A stretch of DNA of 64,000 nucleotides from Chitinophagales bacterium. GTDB lineage: Bacteria; Bacteroidota; Bacteroidia; Chitinophagales; Chitinophagaceae. The stretch lies in assembly GCA_026936105.1 (NCBI GenBank), contig JAIXKI010000033.1:22155-86154 (forward strand). Direction: 5' to 3'. The position numbers were made by a program, and so were the translations under genes. Shown here one piece after another: positions 54,206 through 62,200 of the stretch; within the stretch, counting starts at the first letter, position 1; each line of letters begins with the position of its first letter. Below the pieces are notes generated by a model. It worked only from the letters and a program-made list of their open reading frames with translations, did no database searches and was not told the DNA's origin.

Positions 54206-55084
54206 TCATTGGTGAAGTTCAATTGTTCCAACATCAGTTGCTTTGCCCTTATTTACCGTGATGTTACTGATCGTTGTATCAGCATATCCGTTCCTGCCTT
54301 CAACAGACAGATTATAAGTTCCCGGCTTCAGTCCTCTAATTTTAAACATTCCGGAATACCAGGGCCATGCATAGGCCGTGTCCGTTGCATTAAATGCTTT
54401 TACGATCCCGAATGAACGGAAAGGTTTTACGACTCCTGTTATGGCGCCGAAATTATGAACGCTGAATGGCCTTAGCACCGGAAATAACCAATATTCACCA
54501 CCATACCGGAATATCGAACGCCTGAGATCGAAATCAAGATAGAGCTGAAAATTGTTGGAAGAAAGTGAATCAAGATGCTCTCTCCGGATATTGACAAATA
54601 CAAAATTGAAATTGCCGATCAGATTGAGCGGATGCATTACACTGTCCATCATCACGCTGTCCCTGTCACCAAGTGTGAGTTTTATTCTTTCGATTTTTCC
54701 GTTGATCAGGAAACCGCTCGCCAATAAAGTATCCAGGCCATTCCGCAAAGTCAATAAATCATACACACCCGGATGAATATCCAGAGTATCCCAATATTCA
54801 CAACGATTATTTAACCGGTCATTATGATCATCACATCCCGGGTAATCATGATCGGGATCTCCATTGCGTTGGCAGGTATCCACCTTTACGGCTATGCTGC
54901 GGATATCTATGAGCGCTTTTTGAAAATCGTAAGGTCCGTCAGAAAGCATAATAGAAAGTTTCATTTTCCCGGGTGGAATAATGGTTTCATTTGTAATAGA
55001 TGAATCTTTCTGACAGGAATAAAAAATGAATACGGCAGCCAGTATCATGGCAGCGCCTGACAAGATTTTGATTTTAGTTTTCAT
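54206..55084 (-). CDS. DUF4382 lipoprotein with C-terminal carboxypeptidase-regulatory-like domain
   Basis: 292 residues. Lipobox in VFIFYSC, then QKDSS. Residues about 40-190 are DUF4382: MKLSIMLSDGPYDFQKALID, PGVYDLLTLRNGLDTLLASG, GKIERIKLTLGDRDSV. An Asp/His-rich loop (DPDHDYPGCDDHNDR) interrupts it and could bind metal. Residues about 210-292 are a CarboxypepD_reg-like Ig fold (GAITGVVKPFRSFGIVKAFN, GLKPGTYNLSVEG). Exported protein of unknown role. Confidence 0.85.
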   Translation of the reverse strand: MKTKIKILSGAAMILAAVFIFYSCQKDSSITNETIIPPGKMKLSIMLSDGPYDFQKALIDIRSIAVKVDTCQRNGDPDHDYPGCDDHNDRLNNRCEYWDTLDIHPGVYDLLTLRNGLDTLLASGFLINGKIERIKLTLGDRDSVMMDSVMHPLNLIGNFNFVFVNIRREHLDSLSSNNFQLYLDFDLRRSIFRYGGEYWLFPVLRPFSVHNFGAITGVVKPFRSFGIVKAFNATDTAYAWPWYSGMFKIRGLKPGTYNLSVEGRNGYADTTISNITVNKGKATDVGTIELHQ

Positions 55085-55317
55085 AAAAAATATGTTTTGT
55101 CCTGAGTTCGGAGTAATTAGTTAAGTGGAGAAAAATTATCTGATAAGTGTCACAAACCAAATGCCACACAAAATTGAAGAAACTAAATGTGCAAAGAAAG
55201 TCATTAACCGGGCGTTAATGTAGCATTAAAGACCCTGTTACCGTATTCCTACGATCCATGACTGGCATTAAAAATTAATTGGGAATAAAAATGCCCGGTT
55301 TAAAAAGTCAACTATTT

Positions 55318-56451
55318 TTATTTAGAAAGTATATCCGTAATCCTTTTAATGAAGGCATCGGCATAATACCTCATCCCGATATCGTTGGGGTGAACACCAT
55401 CCACCGTAGCATCTATATCAAAACCGATCTCTTCGCTGCTGATAAGATAAAGGCCTTTTACTCCTTTCTTCTTCAGGCTGTCCACCACTCTTTCCTGCAC
55501 TGCGCTTGAGATATCTGCAGGGATGTAATAAGCCGTATCAACAATCCCCTCTGATCTGCTTATACTGTGTGCCGAGAGAAGAATAGGAACATCAGGATGT
55601 TTTTCCCGGATGCTGTTGATCGAATTCACAACACGTTTTGTCAACTCTTCATCAGTGTAAACATTGCCATGCACCAGGTTGGGAATACAATCCAGCACAT
55701 AAAGCCTTGCATCAATCTCATTGATCAGGTCAATTACTTCAGGTTCTAATCTTCCATTTCCCGAAAAGCCGAGATTTATAACAGGGCAATTAAAATGCCG
55801 TTCAACGATTGAAGTCCATGCAAGCCCGGGACGGGAAGCGCATCCACCCTGCAAAATAGAAGTTCCATAAAATACGATCGGCTTTTCTTTGGCTAAAGGC
55901 AGCGGTTGAAAACGAGTGCCTTCCGGTACGCCTATTTCCATCCAGGTCACTCCATTGTACAGGGGAAGGAATAATCGGAATTCATGATCATTGTTACCGG
56001 ATGCAGCGTCCACCTGCATATCCATAAACCTATAAATAACCGTATCACCAAAAGAACGCTTTCCCGGAGCCCACTTCCAATTGCCCTTATGATCCAATAC
56101 AAAGAGATCCACACCGCTCACTCCCGTGGCCGGCATGTGCTGCATGGCAAAATTTTGTTTGTTGGTAGTGCCATAACGCACAATGATGTTGTTGGCATTA
56201 CTCATGAATTTGATATACAACCCTGCAGTGTGACGGGACAGCTCCCAAACCTCTTTCCTCACTTTCTCTTCAGCTTTTGCAGGCAAGCGGTCATAAAAAT
56301 CTTTTACGTCACCCGGCCATGCCTGGCCTTCCAGAGTTGGAAAATTATTCCGGGCAGGATTCCACCATGAATACTTATTGAGATCCTGTGCAGAGAGAAC
56401 GTTGGCAAGAAATATAAAACAAAAGAAAGAAAAGATCGCCTTTTTTATCAT
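55318..56451 (-). CDS. SGNH/GDSL-type hydrolase with N-terminal beta domain, exported
   Basis: 377 residues, signal peptide ending VLSAQ. Residues about 25-165 form an N-terminal jelly-roll-like domain. The SGNH core (about 170-377) has the Ser block FYGTSILQGGCASRPG, the Gly block LGFSGNGRLEPEV, LYVLDCIPNL, and Asp-x-x-His in VDGVHPNDIGMR. Such enzymes deacetylate carbohydrates or act as esterases; the substrate is unknown. Confidence 0.9.
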   Translation of the reverse strand: MIKKAIFSFFCFIFLANVLSAQDLNKYSWWNPARNNFPTLEGQAWPGDVKDFYDRLPAKAEEKVRKEVWELSRHTAGLYIKFMSNANNIIVRYGTTNKQNFAMQHMPATGVSGVDLFVLDHKGNWKWAPGKRSFGDTVIYRFMDMQVDAASGNNDHEFRLFLPLYNGVTWMEIGVPEGTRFQPLPLAKEKPIVFYGTSILQGGCASRPGLAWTSIVERHFNCPVINLGFSGNGRLEPEVIDLINEIDARLYVLDCIPNLVHGNVYTDEELTKRVVNSINSIREKHPDVPILLSAHSISRSEGIVDTAYYIPADISSAVQERVVDSLKKKGVKGLYLISSEEIGFDIDATVDGVHPNDIGMRYYADAFIKRITDILSK

Positions 56452-56560
56452 CTCAGTAGCTTTTCTACAATGCTACACCTTTTTGATCAAACTATTTCAG
56501 GTTCCCGGCTATTATACGGTCACGTTTAAAAAGTCAGAAATCTTAAAAGAATTATAAATG

Positions 56561-56590
56561 AAAAATGCCGGAGTAATTCCGGCATTTAAA
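56561..56590 (-). terminator. Terminator after the c-type cytochrome gene
   Basis: On the minus strand AAATGCCGG and CCGGCATTT form a 9-bp stem around a 7-nt loop, followed by a T run. It lies 47 bp downstream of the cytochrome stop and before the SGNH gene. Confidence 0.8.
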
Positions 56591-56636
56591 ATAAACTTAC
56601 TCAAAGGTGCTTCCTAATTTCAGAAGCTGAGCGTCA

Positions 56637-56981
56637 CTATTCGTGCATTCCGCTTGCCTTCCAGTCTTTCAGCACTTCAATGGTACTTTCACTGAGTTTT
56701 GCTCTGCGGTTAGGCATGAACCCGCGGTCGGAAGGATTCAGTTGAATGCGACGCAAAATATCGTCAATATGTTTACTCACTGAAGCATAACTGTCCAGCG
56801 GTTCCTTGTTCCCTCCCTTTGAAGGAAAATGACAAGGAGCACAATTGGCTTCGATGATCTCTTTGACGTTGGTTTCATAACTCATTGCCACTGCTTTCTT
56901 AGCGGACTTTTTTGAAGCGCTGCAATAGCTGAGTGTGAATGTCAACCCGGCTAAGGCAACAAATACTATAGTTTTTTTCAT
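56637..56981 (-). CDS. Small c-type cytochrome-like protein
   Basis: 114 residues. Signal with lipobox-like LSYCSAS. One heme motif CAPCH in EIIEANCAPCHFPSKGGN; a Met in NPSDRGFMPNRRAKLSES may be the distal ligand. Similar to the small monoheme proteins with a cytochrome c 'planctomycete-type' pattern found in Bacteroidota. Electron-carrier role is likely, with an unknown partner. It has its own terminator. Confidence 0.8.
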   Translation of the reverse strand: MKKTIVFVALAGLTFTLSYCSASKKSAKKAVAMSYETNVKEIIEANCAPCHFPSKGGNKEPLDSYASVSKHIDDILRRIQLNPSDRGFMPNRRAKLSESTIEVLKDWKASGMHE

Positions 56982-57063
56982 TTGTGTAAAAGATTAAGGA
57001 ATAAAAATATCAATTAAGATCAGAAAGTTTGATACTATTAAAAAAAATCCTGATCCGTTCATG

Positions 57064-57071
57064 TATATTTG
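57064..57071 (+). promoter_or_regulatory. -7 promoter element before the lipase gene
   Basis: TATATTTG, full match to TAnnTTTG, 15 bp upstream of the ATG at 57087. No TTG at ideal spacing. Confidence 0.4.
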
Positions 57072-57086
57072 AAAATATTTGTTGAA

Positions 57087-58145
57087 ATGAAAACAGTACC
57101 AACTCTTTTCTTGCTCGTTTTATTGTTTACAGGCTGTCAATTGTTTGAAGAGAATAATACCGGATCTGAAAATGAGAAAGATCAAACGATTGTGGAGAAG
57201 ACGATCATCCCTGTAAAAACAGCCTGTATTTTGTCAGAACTGTCTTATTGTAATGATCCTGAAAATAAAATATCACTATACCTGCCCGGGTGGAAAATTG
57301 CCTGGGAGCCTGTTGCCGTCGGAGGGAATTTTGCATTTGTTGCTACAGACGGAAATATTCAGGTGATTGCCATACGCGGCTCCTTACTCGAATTCAGTGA
57401 AGCAGCCATGAGCAACTGGTTGTACAATGATCTGAATGTTGCCCAACAAAAAGAATGGAATTATGCGGATTCTGGTTCCTCTGCAAAGATCTCCGCAGGT
57501 TCTTATTTCGGCTGGGAAAACTTGAACAAACTAACAGGCAGTTCTTCAGGAAAAAATCTTTGGGATTATTTGCAAACCATTCCTGCCGATGCGCCTGTTG
57601 CTGTAACCGGTCACAGCCTCGGAGGCAATCTTGCTTCTGTATATGCTACTTATTTGTGGTGGCGGTGGAAGCAGGAAGGGCATGAAAGAAAAAAAATGAA
57701 CGTGATCACGTTCGCAGCGCCGGCAGCAGGCAATAATGCTTTTGCAGAAAGTTTCAATAAAGCTTTTCCCAACTCATTGAGAATTGAAAACAGTAATGAT
57801 ATCGTTCCTAAATTCCCGGTGACAGATAAGATAAACGGATTGGGTAAATTATTCTCGCCTTCACCGGCAGCCTCTTCTGTTCAGGTTGGTTATAAAAATC
57901 TGACGGTCGGCCTTTCGAATGTTTTTACCATAATGGGTACGGCAATGAATGTACTCCGCATCACCAATGGAATTTCTCCTTATGTACAAACGAATGGTGA
58001 CGGAACGATCATCAATATTCCCTTGTCGGGGAAGAATAATTCGAACAGCGCCGCCGATTGGTTTGCAGAGGCGGGCTACCAGCATAGCATGGTACAGTAT
58101 TCAAAAGCATTCGATGCACCTATTATTGAATGTACAGGTAATTGA
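57087..58145 (+). CDS. Class 3 lipase-family lipoprotein
   Basis: 352 residues from the ATG at 57087 (a TTG at 57069 is the alternative and gives a poorer signal). Lipobox LLFTGC, then QLFEEN. Lipase_3 fold: VIAIRGSL with the oxyanion region, WDYLQTIPADAPVAVTGHSL with nucleophile Ser in GHSLGG, INVITFAAPAAGNNAF-like segment, NSNDIVPKFPV with the catalytic Asp, and His in AGYQHSMVQY near the end. Probably hydrolyses esters at the cell surface. Not linked to neighbours. Confidence 0.88.
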   Translation: MKTVPTLFLLVLLFTGCQLFEENNTGSENEKDQTIVEKTIIPVKTACILSELSYCNDPENKISLYLPGWKIAWEPVAVGGNFAFVATDGNIQVIAIRGSLLEFSEAAMSNWLYNDLNVAQQKEWNYADSGSSAKISAGSYFGWENLNKLTGSSSGKNLWDYLQTIPADAPVAVTGHSLGGNLASVYATYLWWRWKQEGHERKKMNVITFAAPAAGNNAFAESFNKAFPNSLRIENSNDIVPKFPVTDKINGLGKLFSPSPAASSVQVGYKNLTVGLSNVFTIMGTAMNVLRITNGISPYVQTNGDGTIINIPLSGKNNSNSAADWFAEAGYQHSMVQYSKAFDAPIIECTGN

Positions 58146-58299
58146 AAAGTAGAAAATTAACAGAACTGTTTTCTTTATCATCTTTTTTCAGCGAAAAGTA
58201 TTTTTCCCGGATCAAACTTATCGTAACAGGGAAACGCCTGGAATCTATTCCGGGTTTTCAATAAAAGGTAGTTTGATACTAGTCCTTTGGTACAGGTAA

Positions 58300-58330
58300 T
58301 TGGGTACAAAGGGTATTTTACTTATTTTTG
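58300..58330 (+). promoter_or_regulatory. Promoter for tRNA-Arg
   Basis: TTG (58300-58302), 20 bp, TATTTTTG (58323-58330) followed by CC: near-consensus Bacteroidota promoter, 20 bp before the mature tRNA. Confidence 0.6.
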
Positions 58331-58350
58331 CCGCCCTGCTAAAGGGTATC

Positions 58351-58424
58351 GGCCCCGTAGCTCAACTGAATAGAGCATCTGACTACGGATCAGAAGGTTT
58401 CAGGTTTGAATCCTGACGGGGTCA
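58351..58424 (+). tRNA. tRNA-Arg (anticodon ACG)
   Basis: 74 nt cloverleaf: acceptor GGCCCCG/CGGGGTC with discriminator A, D arm GCTC/GAGC, anticodon arm TCTGA/TCAGA with loop CTACGGA (anticodon ACG), T arm TCAGG/CCTGA. The CCA end is not encoded. Loop position 34 A would be deaminated to inosine by TadA, as for other bacterial tRNA-Arg(ACG). Confidence 0.95.
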
Positions 58425-58427
58425 CTA

Positions 58428-58454
58428 AGCAACTCGGAGAGAGTTGCTTTTTTT
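58428..58454 (+). terminator. Terminator after tRNA-Arg
   Basis: AGCAACTC / GAGTTGCT, 8-bp perfect stem, loop GGAGA, followed by seven T. It starts 4 bp after the tRNA. Confidence 0.85.
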
Positions 58455-58463
58455 ATGACACGT

Positions 58464-58755
58464 GGGTCATCGCGAGCCTTGCAGGGTAGGTCATCGCGAG
58501 GAACGAAGTGACGAAGCGATCTGCTTCTTTTTATTGCCTCGCAAAGACGAGCAGTCTTTTTTTGCCGCGTTGGTCTTTGCGAGGAGCGAAGTGACGAAGC
58601 GATCTGCCTTCGGGTGCAGTTTGCTTCGGCAATTTTCGTAACGAAGGTCATCGCGAGGAACGAAGTGACGAAGCGATCTTCTTCCTTTTATTGCCTCGCA
58701 AAGACCTGAAGGTTTTTTTGCTGCGCTGGTCATCGCAAAGACCTGCAGTCTATCT
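58464..58755. repeat. SLRGTKQS-type dispersed repeat block 2
   Basis: Several modules of GTCATCGCGAGGAACGAAG / TGACGAAGCGATCTGC and TTTATTGCCTCGCAAAGAC in tandem, as in block 1 at 53.8 kb, separated by Phe/Lys-poor spacers with T runs. It directly follows the tRNA-Arg terminator. The minus-strand frames at 58400-58651 and 58491-58733 are translations of the repeat and not genes. Confidence 0.85.
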
Positions 58756-59214
58756 AATGCACAAACCAGCCTTTCGTAAAACTACTAAGAATTAAATCTT
58801 AAGGATATTATAAAAAATATTGAAAATGTGTTATTTTGTGGCACTTTAATCCTCTTCTAAGAATAACCCCGGGCATAACCAATTTACCTAAGAAATTCCT
58901 GTAAGTATAATTCTGATTAGCAGAAATGATAAGTCAAAACAGGAAGGCTATGCATAACGATGTGGGAAACGTGAGCATGAAAAACGGGCTTTTGTTTTTT
59001 CTTTTTCTATCCTGAAATTACCGTAGCAGATCTGTAAACATATCTGTGAAAAGGTGTTTCAGCGCTATCAAATCTCCTTTAAGAAACCGGTTAAGAATTC
59101 ATCTTCTGATTCTGTGTATCCATTTCTATGATTAGCTGAGAAAAGCTGATCCATGTCCGGTGAATATCATTCGGCCGGAAACGCTATAAAATTGACTGAC
59201 CGTATAAATTAACT
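58756..59214. other. Gene-free stretch before the giant surface protein
   Basis: About 460 bp of ordinary composition with no convincing frame, hairpin or promoter match. It probably contains the promoter and leader of the surface protein gene, but I cannot point to it. Confidence 0.4.
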
Positions 59215-62200
59215 ATGAACGCTGGCTTTGGAAATCATACTGCACCAAACCCTGTGCGAATACTTCTGACCGGGTTCAGGAAGATTTTTCTTTCTGTTCC
59301 TCTCCTGTTTGCTTTATTTTTTTCCACTGCATCACAAAGCCAGATCGTCATTAATGAAGTTGGTATTGCTCCTTCGGGTGGAGATGGGTACCATTTTATT
59401 GAATTATATAACAGGGCGGGTTGCACAATTGACATCAGCTGTTATACGGTGGTATATAATAGCGACGCCGGATCTGGAGTTGGTTGGACAATTAAAATCC
59501 CTACTGGCACCACAATCACTTCAGGAGGTTACTATTTGATTGGTGGAGTGTCCGGAACTCAGGGTGTCGCAGTTGGTAGCTCAGGCTTTCCTATAGCAGG
59601 TGGAACATCTTACCCGTACTTAGGAACACCTGCCGCAAATCTCAATATTGGTGATCAGGCTGTATTTCCCGGAAAAGTTTGGGTGAAAAATTCCACGGCG
59701 CCAGGGCGATTGACCAACTCCGGCGGCCAGATTACTTTATTGAACAGCACGGGTATAATCGTTTCTTCTGTTTCTTACAATAGCGGCTATGTGTCCGGGG
59801 CATACCCGATGAGTTCTTATACCACTTGCAATCCTTCAGGAAATACCCAGGGGAATAATAATATCGCTGCTCCCGGCGCTGCTACTCAAAATGTAAACGG
59901 AACATTTTCTCCTGGAAGTGGAGATGTACAAGGCATTTACCTTACCTCAGGCGGCACTTACGCCACAGAGCAGCAAATTAATTTTAGCCCGGGACAATCC
60001 AATGCCAATGGCGGATTAACTCAAATTGGCCATGCAAACGCAGTTTCTATAAATGCAGACAACAATGGCCTCAGATGTGAATACGAAGATATAAATCTCA
60101 GTTCTGGCGCATCCGGCGGAACAGGCACACTGAATTACACATGGAGCTTTGCCAGCAGCATTTTTGCCAATACAGCCAACACTACTCTTACCAATGTCAG
60201 CACTGCAGATGCAGGAGTTTATACAGCTACTGCAACTGATTCTTATGGCTGCTCTGCCAGCGCAACAACCACAGTAGTAGTTAACCCTGCTCCAAAAAAG
60301 TTTAATGTTACGAGCAACGCAACAACAGTTTGTAATTCCACCGGAGTAACTATTGGATTGGATAATTCAGAAGTCGGAGTTGATTACGAAATAATATTTG
60401 ATGGGGGGTTGTTAGGCCTGGATGCTGTAGCGGGAACAGGTGGGCCAGTCCAATTTACTCCCGTAGCAAACTTTTGGGGGCCTCACACATTTGAAGTCAT
60501 CGCCACAAACAAGAATATTAATTCCTGCACTGCAATGATGAACGGAAGCATTACCGTTATGTTTCTTGCATCGCCCTTAGGCCAAGCAATTACCATTATG
60601 CCAACTGGGACGGGGCCGACTGTTTGTGAAGGCACTCCCATAAGCCTTCTTGTTCCTCCCCCACCCGCTTATAACAGTTATCAATGGTATTTGAATGGTA
60701 CCCCAATTTCAGGCGCTACAACATTTAATTATTCGCCTGCTGCAAGTGGCAATTACGGAATTGTTGTAACAAACAGCAATGGTTGTCCCTCCCCTATGTC
60801 TGATACTGATATTGTAATACATGCCCGCCCTGTACCAATAATCACCGGACCTAATTCTGTTTGCCTTAACGCTACCGGTAATGTATATACAACCGAAGCA
60901 GGCGCTTCAAATTATTCATGGACCGTATCAGCAGGCGGCACTATCACTTCAGGAAATGGCACTAACTCCATTACGGTAACATGGAACACCAGTGGCCCAA
61001 AAACAGTGAGTGTAAATTATACAGATGCGAATGGATGTACTGCTGCTTCAGCAACTGTTTATAATGTAACGGTGAATGCACTTCCCACTGCAAGTGCAGG
61101 AAGCAACTCCCCTGTTTGTTCCGGCACTACATTGAATCTTACTGCAAGTGGCGGAGCTACTTATAGCTGGACAGGGCCAAACGGATTTACTTCAAATTCA
61201 CAAAATCCTTCTATAACAAATGTCACTACAAACGCTTCCGGCGATTATACAGTAACTGTAACCGACGGTAATGGCTGCAGCGCAACTGCGACAACAAATG
61301 TTGTAATAAATCAAACGCCGGTTATCAGCGCATCTCCATCTTCACAAGTTGTATGTTCAGGAGAAAATTTTGCACCAATATCTATTTCAACGAACATTCC
61401 TGGAGTTACTTACAGTTGGACAAGAACCAATACTTCAGGTAATTTAATCGGGATGGATCCTGCGGGTCCTACCGGAACATTACCCGACGCATTAACCGGT
61501 GCTTTAACAAATACTACCACTTTAGTACAGAATTCAACATTCACCTTCACTGCAATAAGCGCTACCGGATGTCTTTCTAATTCGACAACTGCTACTGTTA
61601 CAGTCAATCCACCTCCTACTGTTACACCAATAACGGGACCTACCAGTGTGTGTGTGAACAGCACAATTACTTTAGCTAATGCAACAGCAGGTGGAGTATG
61701 GACAAGCAACGATCCAGGTATTGCAACAGTAAATTCAACTACCGGTGTAGTGACAGGAGTAACAAGCGGCAGTGTGGTGATAACTTATACTGTTACTAAT
61801 ATTGCAACAGGCTGTAAAAATTCTGTAACAATTGGGATAAGTGTTAATCCTTCTCCCGTCATTAATCTTAATGTGACGGGTGCTACTTCTTATTGCCCGG
61901 GAGGATCGAATACTTTGACTGCATCCGGGCTTGCCACTACTCCGAACACTTTATGTTTTACTAATAATACGTTGAAGGAATTTCTATGCTGTATAGGCGT
62001 TCAATATCAGACTATACCCGTATCAGGTATTCCGGCCGGCGCCACTATTACAGGAATTACATTAACTGCGAACGTTGACCACCAGAGAGACCGGGAGGTT
62101 GCCTTGTACTTACTAGCTCCGGGCGGATCATTAGGAGGTGCTTATCCTTATACCCGTTCTGGACCTGCAATTGTGCTTGTAGATAGTAAAGGAGGCACCG

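Noticed and set aside
58400..58733. Two overlapping minus-strand frames behind the tRNA
   Set aside because: Translations of the same repeat family.
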